Shown piece by piece: positions 45,274 to 54,084 of a DNA stretch of 64,000 nucleotides. Source of the DNA: Enterobacter chengduensis (GTDB lineage: Bacteria; Pseudomonadota; Gammaproteobacteria; Enterobacterales; Enterobacteriaceae). Each line of letters opens with the position of its first letter. Position 1 is the first letter of the stretch. The stretch lies in NCBI RefSeq assembly GCF_001984825.2, contig NZ_CP043318.1, forward strand, positions 2,914,001 through 2,978,000. The letters run 5' to 3'. The position numbers and the translations under genes are program-made. The notes beneath the pieces were generated by a model that was not told the origin of the DNA, made no database searches, and saw nothing but the letters and a program-made list of their open reading frames with translations.

Positions 45274-46254
45274 ATGAAGAAGATCCTGATTATCGTTCCC
45301 GACGGCGGCATGCTGTTTGAGGCCGCCGGTATCGCCGACATTCTGATGCAGGCCAACCGGCTGCATCCGGAAGGGCTTGCGCAGCCCCGCTACCGGATTA
45401 TCATCGCCACCACGCAGCCTCACCAGGTGATCCACGGCCAGTCCGGCCTTAACCTGCTGGCGGATTACCGCCTGCCGGAGCTGGATCCGCGCGAGCCGCT
45501 GGACACCATTATCATCACCGGACGCGGGATGAACGAGCAGGAGAGCACGGCGGTGGTGGACTGGCTGCACCTCGCTGCACCGCACGCCCGGCGCGTCGCC
45601 TCTATCTGCGGCGGCGCGATGCTGCTGGCCCAGACCGGCCTGCTGGACGGGCGGCGCGCGACGACCCACTGGCGGCTGCTGGAGACGATGCAGGCACAGT
45701 ACCCGTCAATCCGCGTCGAAGGCGGTCCGCTGTATATTCAGGATGGCCCCATCTGGACCTCCGGCGGCGTGAGCTCCGGGTTCGACCTGACCCTGGCGCT
45801 GGTGGAAGACGACTACGGATTCACCCTCGCCCGCGACGTGGCGCAGGATATGGTGATGTACCTGCGCCGTCCCGGCGGCCAGCTGCAGTTCAGCCGCTAC
45901 AGCCTGCAGCAGCCGGACACATCAGGTCCGATAAGCGAGGTGCAGCGCTTTATCCTGCAGAACCTTACCGCAGACCTGTGCGTGGAAAATCTTGCCGGGA
46001 AAGCGGCGATGAGCCCGCGCAATTTCACCCGCGTGTTTACCCGCGACGCGGGCGTCTCTCCGGCCCGCTACGTAACCGAAGCGCGTCTGGCCGCCGCCCG
46101 CCAGCTGCTTGAGCAGACGCAGGATCCCCTTGAGCGCGTGGCGGAGCAAAGCGGATTTGGCACCAGCATTAATTTGCGACGCATCTTTGAGAAGCAGCTT
46201 CACCTCACCCCCGGCGAGTATCGACAGCGCTTCCACTGCCGCAAGATGGCGTAA
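45274..46254 (+). CDS. GlxA-like AraC-family regulator with DJ-1/PfpI domain
   Basis: A 326-residue regulator. Residues 1 to about 190 form a DJ-1/PfpI-type domain (KKILIIVPDGGMLFEAAG, ASICGGAMLLAQTGLLDGR with a Cys at the nucleophile elbow, TTHW). The last 100 residues are an AraC-type double helix-turn-helix (AAMSPRNFTRVFTRDAGVSPARYV). The start at 45274 is chosen from the domain boundary. It is 78 bases upstream of the GAPDH gene and is the likely regulator of it. A decayed copy of its 5' half lies at 49,611-49,897. Confidence 0.88.
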   Translation: MKKILIIVPDGGMLFEAAGIADILMQANRLHPEGLAQPRYRIIIATTQPHQVIHGQSGLNLLADYRLPELDPREPLDTIIITGRGMNEQESTAVVDWLHLAAPHARRVASICGGAMLLAQTGLLDGRRATTHWRLLETMQAQYPSIRVEGGPLYIQDGPIWTSGGVSSGFDLTLALVEDDYGFTLARDVAQDMVMYLRRPGGQLQFSRYSLQQPDTSGPISEVQRFILQNLTADLCVENLAGKAAMSPRNFTRVFTRDAGVSPARYVTEARLAAARQLLEQTQDPLERVAEQSGFGTSINLRRIFEKQLHLTPGEYRQRFHCRKMA

Positions 46255-46332
46255 TCTGATCCTTTTTTGTCGTTTACGCCAAACGGCCCGACGCCTACAG
46301 TGACTCCAGACAACAGAGATAAGGAGTGCACC

Positions 46333-47343
46333 ATGGTTAAGGTCGGTATTAACGGTTTCGGCCGTATCGGACGTAATTTCCTGCGCGCGGCGCTGGGCAA
46401 CCCGGATCTGCAGATTGTGGCCATTAACGATCTGACGGACAGTAAAACCCTCGCCCACCTGCTAAAACATGATTCCCTTCTGGGTAAATTGCCCGCACCG
46501 GTCGAAGCGGCAGACGGCGCGCTGCAGGTAGACGGGCAGCGGATTGCGGTGTTTAGCGAACGCGACCCGGCGAATATCCCGTGGCGTGACGTCGGCGTTG
46601 ACGTGGTGATTGAGGCCACCGGCTTCTTTACCGAGCGGGAAAAAGCGGCGGTGCATATCACCCGTGGCGGCGCTAAGCGCGTCATCATTTCCGCCCCCGG
46701 CAAGAACGACGACCTGACGATTGTGATGGGCGTCAACCACGATCGGTACGATCCCTCCCGCCACGCGGTGGTGAGCAACGGGAGCTGCACCACGAACGGT
46801 CTGGCTCCGGCCGCGCAGGTGCTGCATCAGCAGTTCGGGATTGAGCATGGCCTGATGAATACCACCCACGCCTACACCAACAGCCAGGCGCTGCACGATC
46901 AGCCGGAAAAAGATCTGCGCGGCGCGCGCGCGGCGGCGCTGTCGATTGTGCCCTACTCCAGCGGCGCGGCAAAAGCGCTGGGGAAAGTGATCCCCTCTCT
47001 GGACGGCAAGCTGACCGGGTACTCCCTGCGCGTGCCGGTGCCGGTGGTGTCGATTGTCGACTTAACGGTCACCCTGAGCCGTAACGTCACCGCCGACGAG
47101 GTGAATGACGCGTTCCGTCAGGCTGCCGCCAGCGGCCCCCTGAAGGGCATCCTCGGCTATAGCGATGAGCCGCTGGTCTCCAGCGATTACCAGGGCGACC
47201 CGCGCTCCTCGATTATCGACGGGCTTTCTACGCTGGTCATTGGCGGCAACATGGTGAAGATCCTGGCGTGGTACGACAACGAGTGGGGCTTCTCTAACCG
47301 CCTGGTGGATCTGGCGGTGCTGATGGATAAGAGAGGGCTGTAA
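46333..47343 (+). CDS. gap: Glyceraldehyde-3-phosphate dehydrogenase, second type
   Basis: A 336-residue NAD-type GAPDH. N-terminal Rossmann motif GINGFGRIGRNFLR, Asp33 in NDLTD (NAD preference), catalytic Cys152 in SNGSCTTN and His179 in TTHAYT. Sequence details look unlike the housekeeping enterobacterial GapA and closer to gap paralogues of other bacteria, suggesting acquisition. AAGGAG precedes the ATG. It converts glyceraldehyde 3-phosphate to 1,3-bisphosphoglycerate. Expression with a DJ-1/AraC regulator suggests a stress-specific role, possibly under aldehyde or oxidative stress. Its last 112 bases recur at 49,898. Confidence 0.9.
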   Translation: MVKVGINGFGRIGRNFLRAALGNPDLQIVAINDLTDSKTLAHLLKHDSLLGKLPAPVEAADGALQVDGQRIAVFSERDPANIPWRDVGVDVVIEATGFFTEREKAAVHITRGGAKRVIISAPGKNDDLTIVMGVNHDRYDPSRHAVVSNGSCTTNGLAPAAQVLHQQFGIEHGLMNTTHAYTNSQALHDQPEKDLRGARAAALSIVPYSSGAAKALGKVIPSLDGKLTGYSLRVPVPVVSIVDLTVTLSRNVTADEVNDAFRQAAASGPLKGILGYSDEPLVSSDYQGDPRSSIIDGLSTLVIGGNMVKILAWYDNEWGFSNRLVDLAVLMDKRGL

Positions 47344-47347
47344 GCCT
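47232..47347. repeat. 116-bp perfect direct repeat, copy 1 (gap 3' end)
   Basis: Identical base for base to 49898-50013. It covers the last 37 codons of gap, the stop and four bases after it. The pair brackets the HNH toxin/immunity genes. Confidence 0.95.
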
Positions 47348-47356
47348 TACTTAACT

Positions 47357-47387
47357 GCCGGGTGGCGCTTGCGCTTACCCGGCCTAC
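47357..47387. repeat. REP element
   Basis: GCCGGGTGGCGCTTGCGC followed by TTACCCGGCCTACA, the enterobacterial REP palindrome, 13 bases after the gap stop codon. It can stabilise or end the gap message. Confidence 0.85.
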
Positions 47388-47822
47388 ACATTACCTCACC
47401 CTTCAGTAACATATCCCCAACCCTCGCAGAACATATAATTCAAGATAATCTTAATTTTATTCAACTTCTTTAAATTCATCGTATCAATTATAGACAAAAC
47501 AGGTTCCAATAAAGAACTCGCGTTGAGGCTTGATCGCACCGTCGCGGGGGTAAAGAAGGGTGTCATAGAATATTTAAATAACTGTACCGAATAGCGCTAT
47601 ACTTTTGCAGCTTCAAGCTCGGAAAAATTTAGAAGTAGATAATCATCTTTTCATTTATTGTTCTCTTATACCTTTACCTTATAGTGGATTCTTTTATCAT
47701 TACTTGTAGCTTGCGTTTTGCATCATTCCAATGAATGACTTTTTAAAAATCATTCGCCGCATAAATTAATAATTATGTAATATTTGGTGGTAACATAAAC
47801 TTTTATATTGTGAGGGCTCTAC
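47388..47822. other. AT-rich upstream region of the HNH toxin gene
   Basis: No gene seen. Base composition drops sharply to AT-rich here, marking the left edge of the inserted toxin module. It should contain the toxin promoter; I cannot fix boxes among the many AT-rich candidates. Confidence 0.5.
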
Positions 47823-48968
47823 ATGTACGATTTCAGATTGATCATGGTATGGGATGCAGCAAGAGAGCTTAACCCCGAAGATTTTCAATACATACTGAGG
47901 CCGGAACTCGCTTTTGAAAGAGCAAGAATTTACTACGATCTTGATTCTGACAACTATTCTTATTTTAGCCTCCAGCAAATGCCAAATAGAAAGAATGGAT
48001 TTATCAACCCCCTTTCAGCTAAGTATGATCGTAAATGTAATGATATGTACGACGGTGCTTATGATCATACGCAGCATAATATAGACATTGGCTGGTTTAT
48101 TGGAATAGATGAATCTGAACAATGGGATTATTTCAAGCATCCATTTTATTTTGATGAAAACGGTGATCTTGTTTATGATTGCTTTATGGAACATTGGCAT
48201 TCATGGTTTGAAATGGAAGTTAGGGAAGCATACGAAAAGTGTTTAAATGATCATCCGGGCAGGAAACCAGCACCTACACAAAAAATTCATTATTCAGACG
48301 CCCCCATACAATACGCTCAATCACCTAAAACAATCAATAGCAAAGCAGCAGGACGTTTATTAGCCTCTGGCGGGGTTTATAATGGAAATATTGAAGGATT
48401 CAGGAAAACAGCAGAACAATTAGGTGGTGAAGCTGTACAGGGTTATGATCAAGTATTGAATGAGCAAACCGCAGGTACAGCTATTGCAGTGGCATCAATT
48501 CTGTTATCGAAACGACCTATAGAGCTAGGTGATGTTCAAGATATAACTAAATTTGTAGGAAAAGTTCGAGGGGATTCTGTATTACTACAGAATGTTGAAG
48601 TAACCCAAATTAATTATGTTAAAAGAACGACAGAAGAAACTATAATATTAAGAAAGGAGTTCAATAGCACGGTAAAGAAATCTTTTCTTAAAGATCTATC
48701 TAATACCCCTGAGGCAATGAATAAATTCTCTCCCGAAATGCTTGAACGGATGACCATCGGTAGAAATCCAGATGGATGGCAAGTACATCATAAGCTACCT
48801 TTAGATGATAGCGGCACAAATTCTTTTCATAACTTAATACTAATGAAAAATGATCCATATCACCAAGCATTGACTAATTATCAGTTTAATATGACAAGAG
48901 ACATGATTGTCGGTGAAAGTAGAATAGTCCCTTGGGTTAAACCTCAAGGTATAATCTATCCAAAGTGA
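47823..48968 (+). CDS. HNH-nuclease toxin, candidate T6SS cargo effector
   Basis: A 381-residue AT-rich gene. The C-terminal domain (about 300-381) carries an HNH/His-Me nuclease pattern: WQVHHKLPLDDSGTN with His322-His323, then Asn337 in FHNLILM and His347 in PYHQAL. The middle (about 180-250) has a GGVYNGNIEGF segment and a hydrophobic AIAVASILLS stretch, reminiscent of linkers in polymorphic toxins. The N-terminal 150 residues are acidic and aromatic-rich (DNYSYFSLQQ, HWHSWFEMEV) and match nothing I know; they may be a delivery domain. There is no signal peptide. GAGGG precedes the ATG. The cognate immunity gene follows after 10 bases. Confidence 0.75.
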   Translation: MYDFRLIMVWDAARELNPEDFQYILRPELAFERARIYYDLDSDNYSYFSLQQMPNRKNGFINPLSAKYDRKCNDMYDGAYDHTQHNIDIGWFIGIDESEQWDYFKHPFYFDENGDLVYDCFMEHWHSWFEMEVREAYEKCLNDHPGRKPAPTQKIHYSDAPIQYAQSPKTINSKAAGRLLASGGVYNGNIEGFRKTAEQLGGEAVQGYDQVLNEQTAGTAIAVASILLSKRPIELGDVQDITKFVGKVRGDSVLLQNVEVTQINYVKRTTEETIILRKEFNSTVKKSFLKDLSNTPEAMNKFSPEMLERMTIGRNPDGWQVHHKLPLDDSGTNSFHNLILMKNDPYHQALTNYQFNMTRDMIVGESRIVPWVKPQGIIYPK

Positions 48969-48978
48969 GGGTGATGTT

Positions 48979-49494
48979 ATGGAAAAAGTTATAGATATGA
49001 TGGTGAATGAGCTTTCTAAGCTTATGGAAGATAATGGATACAGAATCTTTCCGCCAGTTAGTATTAATTTTTTGGAATCAATGACCAAAGCTAATTCTTC
49101 AAGCACTGATTTACCGCCCGTTCTTGAGGATATAAATACTGACATTTTGTTTTTTTTGAAAACGCAACCGGATTATTATTATTTTTTGACAAAAATGGAT
49201 GGCTTTGAGTTCGATGGAGTAATACTTTATAGTTTTGCTCTTCAGCTTGAAGAGCATAATGTACCTGTCAATAATATCTTCCTTTACAACGATAACTTTA
49301 GAAATAATGACATATTTGTTAATACTGACTTATCTGAACGCGTTGTTATTGGCCAGGATAGTATTTCTTTTTTTACATATGACCTCAAGGAAAATGTGTA
49401 TCAAATTAGAGACAATGTAGGTACAGAAAAGATATTTGGTTCGTTTGATAACTTCTCTGATTTCTTAAGGGAGATCCTTGAAACTGTAGCATAG
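48979..49494 (+). CDS. Presumed immunity protein to the HNH toxin (SUKH/YrhA-like)
   Basis: A 171-residue acidic cytoplasmic protein. The pattern FLTKMDGFEFDGVILYSFAL, later VVIGQDSISFFTYDL, and a final NFSDFLREILE resembles SMI1/KNR4-like (SUKH) or YrhA immunity proteins that neutralise nucleases. It lies 10 bases behind the toxin gene, shares its AT-rich composition, and is followed by a terminator. Family assignment is by pattern only. Confidence 0.68.
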   Translation: MEKVIDMMVNELSKLMEDNGYRIFPPVSINFLESMTKANSSSTDLPPVLEDINTDILFFLKTQPDYYYFLTKMDGFEFDGVILYSFALQLEEHNVPVNNIFLYNDNFRNNDIFVNTDLSERVVIGQDSISFFTYDLKENVYQIRDNVGTEKIFGSFDNFSDFLREILETVA

Positions 49495-49503
49495 TCTGTC
49501 ATT

Positions 49504-49527
49504 GGGGGCTTAACAGTCCCCTCTTTT
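49504..49527 (+). terminator. Terminator after the HNH immunity gene
   Basis: GGGGGCT (49504-49510) pairs with AGTCCCC (49515-49521) with one G-T pair and a 4-base loop, followed by TCTTTT. It begins 10 bases after the immunity stop codon and closes a two-gene toxin-immunity unit. Confidence 0.65.
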
Positions 49528-49610
49528 AAACATTCACTATTCTTTAACAATCCTCTTGCTTACTTAAAGCGAACAACTGGAACCAGAAATTACATTTACA
49601 CAACCGCTTC

Positions 49611-49897
49611 CTGTTGACTTATTTTGTAATGAATATACTTTTCAGGAAATGAAGAAATACTGATTATCGTTTCTGACAGCAGTATGCTGTTGGAGCCGCC
49701 GGTATAGCTGACATTCTGATGCAAGCCAACCGGCTGCACCCGGAAGGTCTGCCTGAACTGGACCCGTGTGAACAACTCGATACCATCATCATTACCGGTC
49801 GCAGCATGAATGAGCTGGAGAGAACCGCCGTGGTGGACTGGCTTCATCCTGCTGCGTCCCATGCGCGGCGTATTGCCTCCATCTGCGGCGGCGCGAA
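49611..49897 (+). pseudogene. Decayed copy of the GlxA-like regulator, fused to the gap 3' end
   Basis: From TGACTTATT at about 49611 this segment follows the upstream and 5' coding sequence of the regulator at 45274, with frameshifts (a lost base near the start, another at the LFEAAG region), a stop in place of the Ile codon after AAG, and a deletion of roughly 90 bases after HPEGL. At the ICGGA codons it joins abruptly to the last 116 bases of gap. The remaining open frame at 49719-50009 is a chimera without function. Identity to the regulator is roughly 80 percent by eye, well below the perfect gap repeat. Confidence 0.85.
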
Positions 49898-50013
49898 GCT
49901 GGTCATTGGCGGCAACATGGTGAAGATCCTGGCGTGGTACGACAACGAGTGGGGCTTCTCTAACCGCCTGGTGGATCTGGCGGTGCTGATGGATAAGAGA
50001 GGGCTGTAAGCCT
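49898..50013. repeat. 116-bp perfect direct repeat, copy 2 (gap 3' end)
   Basis: Partner of 47232-47347. It marks the right boundary of the duplicated and inserted region. Confidence 0.95.
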
Positions 50014-50016
50014 GAA

Positions 50017-50043
50017 GCCGGGTGGCGCGAACGCGCCCCCGGC
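50017..50043. repeat. REP-like palindrome
   Basis: GCCGGGTGGCGCGAACGCGC followed by CCCCGGC forms a strong hairpin three bases after the second gap repeat and just before the end of the convergent MFS gene. Likely a REP variant; it may serve as a terminator for the exporter gene. Confidence 0.65.
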
Positions 50044-50049
50044 AAAACA

Positions 50050-51237
50050 TTACTCCGCTTTCACCTTCACACCCATAAACACAATCACCATCGCCGTTAC
50101 CAGCAGGAAACCGCTGCCCGCGAACACGCCGCTTGCGCCGCTGAGGTCAGATACCGCCCCGCCCCCGGCCGCACCGGCGCTTATCGCCAGCTGAATGGAC
50201 GCCACCAGCAGTCCCCCCGCACTCTCGGCTTCATCCGGAACGGTGGTGGAAAGCCAGGTTGACCAGCCCACCGGAACCAGGCCAAACGCAAAGCCCCACA
50301 GGGCGACAAGCAGCCCGTCCAGCATCGCCAGATGACCAAACGCCACCATCATCAGCGCGAGTACGCCCATGCCGAACGGCACGAGGGCTAACGTCAGGCG
50401 CAGATTACGGGCCAGCAGATGCCCGGCAATGGAGGTGCCGACAAAGTTAGCAAGCCCAAAGCCCAGCAGGATCAGCGAAATGGTCTCCACGCTCGCCTGC
50501 CCCACCGTTTCCAGGAACGGGCGCAGGTAGGTAAAGAAGGCGAAATGGCCGCTGAAGATCAGGATGGTCGCCAGCATGCCGCCGATCATCCCCGGGCGAC
50601 GCAGCACGCGGAACAGCGTGCTCAGGCTGCCGCTGCTCTCCGGCTTCATGGACGGCAGGACCCAGAGCTGCCACAGCAGCGCCAGCATGCTCGGCAGAAT
50701 GCAGAGGATAAACACATTGCGCCAGCCGATAAGGCTGCCCAGATAGCTCCCCAGCGGCGCGGCGACCACCGTGGCAATCGATACGCTGGAAAAGATCACC
50801 GCCAGCGCCTTCGGCACTTTATCCGCCGGAACCAGCCGCATCGTCGTGGCCGTCGACATCGCCCAGAATCCCCCGATGGCGACCCCCAGCAGCAGGCGCC
50901 CCATCAGCAGGACGTGCAGGTTGGGCGCAAAAGCCACCAGCAGGCTGGAGATGATTTGCAGCACCGAGAAAAACATCAGCACCCAGCGGCGGTCGATGCT
51001 TTTGGTCGCAGGCGTTATCAGCAGCCCGGTTACCAGCGCCACCAGCGCGGTGGCGGTGACGGCCTGTCCGGCCATTCCCTCACTGACGCCCAGGCTCGCG
51101 GCCATCGGCGTTAACAGACTGGCGGGCAGAAACTCTGCCGTAATTAAACCAAACACCCCCAGCCCCAGGGAATAGACGGCCCGCCAGGCGGGTTTCGCAG
51201 GCGTTAACGCCTCGCTCGCCGCGACACATGAATTCAT
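50050..51237 (-). CDS. NepI-like MFS exporter
   Basis: A 395-residue 12-helix MFS transporter (DHA1 type). It closely resembles the E. coli purine ribonucleoside exporter NepI as I remember it: ITAEFLPASLLTPMAASLG, GGFWAMSTATTMRLVPADKV, GWRNVF and FALVPVGWSTW-like FGLVPVGWSTWL. The start at 51237 (MNSCVAAS) fits the family. It is divergent from an AraC regulator, the likely controller. It could export another compound. Confidence 0.85.
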   Translation of the reverse strand: MNSCVAASEALTPAKPAWRAVYSLGLGVFGLITAEFLPASLLTPMAASLGVSEGMAGQAVTATALVALVTGLLITPATKSIDRRWVLMFFSVLQIISSLLVAFAPNLHVLLMGRLLLGVAIGGFWAMSTATTMRLVPADKVPKALAVIFSSVSIATVVAAPLGSYLGSLIGWRNVFILCILPSMLALLWQLWVLPSMKPESSGSLSTLFRVLRRPGMIGGMLATILIFSGHFAFFTYLRPFLETVGQASVETISLILLGFGLANFVGTSIAGHLLARNLRLTLALVPFGMGVLALMMVAFGHLAMLDGLLVALWGFAFGLVPVGWSTWLSTTVPDEAESAGGLLVASIQLAISAGAAGGGAVSDLSGASGVFAGSGFLLVTAMVIVFMGVKVKAE

Positions 51238-51352
51238 CTGTTTTTCTCCCGTTATAAAAATGTGACAACTGTCCCAAAAGCATAGAAGGTTCACCCTGGA
51301 CGATCTATGACATATAATCTCCACTTATTGATTATTCGTCCGGAGTTGCGCC

Positions 51353-52309
51353 ATGTCCGTACAGTCCCCCGATCTCATCAGCGAACTTTTACGCGGCATG
51401 CGCCTGTCAGGTGTGAAATATCGGCGAATCGAAGCCAGCGCGCCGTTTGGCGTCGCGTTCCATCAGGCGCCGGGCAAGGCGCAGTTCCATTTTGTGAGCC
51501 ACGGCAGCGCCCTGCTGCGAATGGAGAGCGGCGCGACGTTCGAACTGGGTGGCGGCGACGCCCTCTTTATTCCCGGCGGGAATTCCCATGCCCTGCTCTC
51601 TGACGAGCAGGCAACCATTACTCCTGTCAATGCCTTCCCGAGCGAGCCGATCTGCAGCTCGGTCTGTGCCATCACCTGCGAGCCCTGCCCGGAAAGCGAG
51701 AACACCCTCATCTTTAGCGGATGCATGGATTTTGAGCTCGGCGGAATGCAGCCGCTGATCAAGGCGATGCCGGAGGTGATGATGGTCAGCCGGCTGATGT
51801 CCACCTGGCCGGAAATTCATCCGCTGCTGGCGGCGATGGAGCGGGAATCCGCGGCGCGTCAGGCCGGGTATGCCGGGATACTTGCGCGGCTGGCCGACGT
51901 GGTGGCGGCGTTAATCGTGCGCGGCTGGGTTGAAGGCGGCTGTGGTAAGGCCACCGGCTGGGTGCAGGTCCTGCGCGATCCGCGCCTGAGCCGGGCCATT
52001 TACGCCATGCACCAGCAGCCTGGCCTGAACTGGAGCGTGGCGGATCTGGCAAAAGAAGCGGGCACGTCGCGATCCGTGTTCGCCGAACGGTTTCTGGCCG
52101 CGACGGGGACGACGCCGGCAAAATATCTCAGCGAGCTCAGAATGCGGCTGGCGATTCAGTATATTCGTCATGAAAATCAGCCTATTGAAACCGTCGCCCT
52201 GCGGCTGGGCTACGGCTCTCTGGCGGCGTTTAGCCGGGCATTTAAGCGTATTATTGGGCATGCGCCGGGCACGCTGCGGGAAGCCAGCCAGACCCCGGAA
52301 GAGGTCTGA
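51353..52309 (+). CDS. AraC-family regulator with N-terminal cupin domain
   Basis: A 318-residue protein: cupin-type sensor (about 15-200; HFVSHGSALLRMESGA, LGGGDALFIPGGNSH) and a C-terminal AraC DNA-binding domain (about 215-305; WSVADLAKEAGTSRSVFAER, TPAKYLSELRM). It shares a 115-bp divergent promoter region with the MFS exporter, the probable target. The effector is unknown. Confidence 0.88.
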   Translation: MSVQSPDLISELLRGMRLSGVKYRRIEASAPFGVAFHQAPGKAQFHFVSHGSALLRMESGATFELGGGDALFIPGGNSHALLSDEQATITPVNAFPSEPICSSVCAITCEPCPESENTLIFSGCMDFELGGMQPLIKAMPEVMMVSRLMSTWPEIHPLLAAMERESAARQAGYAGILARLADVVAALIVRGWVEGGCGKATGWVQVLRDPRLSRAIYAMHQQPGLNWSVADLAKEAGTSRSVFAERFLAATGTTPAKYLSELRMRLAIQYIRHENQPIETVALRLGYGSLAAFSRAFKRIIGHAPGTLREASQTPEEV

Positions 52310-52323
52310 CCGGCTGGCTGGCA

Positions 52324-53664
52324 TCAGAAGTAGTATTTAAAGCGCACGCGGCCACCGTAGCGATCGTCGTTTTTATTGTCGCCCTCTTTCGGGGATGCAT
52401 TGACCCATGACGCATACGCGCCCAGATAGATGTTGAAGTTTTTCATCTTCATGACGTTCGGGATCAGGTACGAGGTATGAATTGTATGGATGTCATACTC
52501 GCCCGGGTCGGTTATCCAGCAGTCGTTTTCACACTCGGCGTCAAAGGTTGAGGTATTAAACTCGTCGATTTCGTTATGGGCGTAGATATAGCCCAGCTCA
52601 AAATTACGCCAGAGGGCATTGATGCCTGAGGTAAAGTCGGTTTCGCCCGTTGCGTCCAGATAAGCCGTGTTGAGATTCACGACCACCCCGTCCTCCGGAT
52701 CGGTTTTGAGCCCGTCCCAGGTCATCGTGAACCCGTAGCCGGTGCGATCGGATTGATCTACCCAGCGCCCGGCGTCGTCGCGATAGCCATAGGCGTTGTT
52801 GACCAGGTTAGTCTCCATGGCAACCGCGCTGGAAAACGGCCCGTTTTGCCACGAGATCACCGGGCGCACGTAGGCTACATTTTTGTCGTTCTCAAGTTCT
52901 GCGCCGTGATAACGCTGGTCGACATACAAATCGCTGCCGTCTTTGAGCAGGGTATTCAGTTCAAAATACCAGTTATCCAGCGTCTTGCTCATCAGGAAGT
53001 TGCCCCCGCTGTCGGCTCGCCCACGCCCCTCTTTCAGCATATAGATATAGCCATAGCCGTCGCTGTAAAGATCGTCTGCGGTATTCCCGGAGTATTCCAC
53101 AAACGTATCCTGATTGAGCGGGAACATGTCATAGGCCTCAAAGCGTCCGACTTTTATTTCCCAGTCGTTCTCGGTGCCGAAGAAAAATACCGCATCATCC
53201 AGGTACATTTTCCCGGCGAGGTCGCCGAGCGGTTGGACGGAAAACCCGGCAAAATTGCCGTTATCCATTTTACGATAGCCGTCAAAGCCTAATAAAATAC
53301 GCCCGTTAATATCCCAGCGCTCTTTATCTCCCGGCGCCCAGTCGCTATTAGCACTTTGCTTAATAGACGTGAGGCTACCTGTTTTACTGGCGGCATCCAT
53401 ATTAAATTCGACATCACCATAAAATTTAATATCACCATACCCTGAGAGCGTCAGTTTTGGCGGAGCGGTTTTGCTCACCGGCTCTTCCGACTGCACCACT
53501 ACCGCTGGCGCAGCCTGCGCTGCGGCGGCCTGCTGCTGTTTAAGCTCCTGAATTTGCGCTTCCAGTTGCGCCAGCTTTTCTTCCACGTTCATTGAGGGTT
53601 GTGCTGCAAAAAGTGCGCCGGAGTAGAATGCGCTTATCAGAATTACCGTTTTCTTTAATTGCAT
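52324..53664 (-). CDS. Outer-membrane porin, carbohydrate-porin type
   Basis: A 446-residue exported protein. The signal peptide MQLKKTVILISAFYSGALFA is followed by a short coiled coil (about 25-50, EEKLAQLEAQIQELKQQQ) like that of sugar porins such as ScrY, then a beta-barrel starting LTLSGYGDIKFYGDVEF and ending in Phe (RVRFKYYF), the outer-membrane insertion signal. The start at 53664 has AGGATGG upstream. It faces the divergent periplasmic trehalase gene, so trehalose or another oligosaccharide is a reasonable substrate guess. Confidence 0.78.
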   Translation of the reverse strand: MQLKKTVILISAFYSGALFAAQPSMNVEEKLAQLEAQIQELKQQQAAAAQAAPAVVVQSEEPVSKTAPPKLTLSGYGDIKFYGDVEFNMDAASKTGSLTSIKQSANSDWAPGDKERWDINGRILLGFDGYRKMDNGNFAGFSVQPLGDLAGKMYLDDAVFFFGTENDWEIKVGRFEAYDMFPLNQDTFVEYSGNTADDLYSDGYGYIYMLKEGRGRADSGGNFLMSKTLDNWYFELNTLLKDGSDLYVDQRYHGAELENDKNVAYVRPVISWQNGPFSSAVAMETNLVNNAYGYRDDAGRWVDQSDRTGYGFTMTWDGLKTDPEDGVVVNLNTAYLDATGETDFTSGINALWRNFELGYIYAHNEIDEFNTSTFDAECENDCWITDPGEYDIHTIHTSYLIPNVMKMKNFNIYLGAYASWVNASPKEGDNKNDDRYGGRVRFKYYF

Positions 53665-54084
53665 AGAATCCATCCTGATTATAAAAGTGAATACCCAAAT
53701 ATCGAGCCCAGCCATTTCCACAAAATACCCTCAGCGGTACTATTCTGTTTTTTCACAACGTAATTATGATTTTTAACTTGTGTGATCGGCGCAGAGAAAA
53801 GCTGCAGTAATGAAGGGAATAAAGACCGCCCACCTCACACTCTTTTTTCATTGGTGATATTTATATTTTAACGTGAAATATATATGATTATTTAACGGTA
53901 TAATTCTTTTAATTCCATTTACACAACAAATTCCTCCCGAACAGACTGGACGGGCGAAGCGGTAAATTGTCTGGTTCTGCGCAAAATGGGATATTGAACA
54001 CGCGAAGCGGTCGATATTCGTCTAAGGTTTTCAGGTGATTGATAACAGCGGTTACGCTGCTCAGCGAATACAGGAGACGAACAG
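53665..54084. promoter_or_regulatory. Divergent promoter region, porin and treA
   Basis: 420 bases with no gene. The middle is very AT-rich. GCGAAGCGGT occurs twice in direct orientation (53954-53963 and 54002-54011), 48 bases apart, upstream of treA; this could be a regulator site or chance. CAGGAGACG just before 54085 is the treA ribosome site. Confidence 0.45.

Noticed and set aside
49719..50009. 96-codon open frame after the HNH module as a real gene
   Set aside because: It is a chimera of a frameshifted regulator fragment and the last codons of gap, with no ribosome site of its own.
47232..50013. The 116-bp repeats as attL/attR of an integrative element
   Set aside because: No integrase, tRNA or phage gene lies between them, and the adjacent decayed regulator copy shows a wider duplication rather than simple site-specific insertion. 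Not fully excluded.
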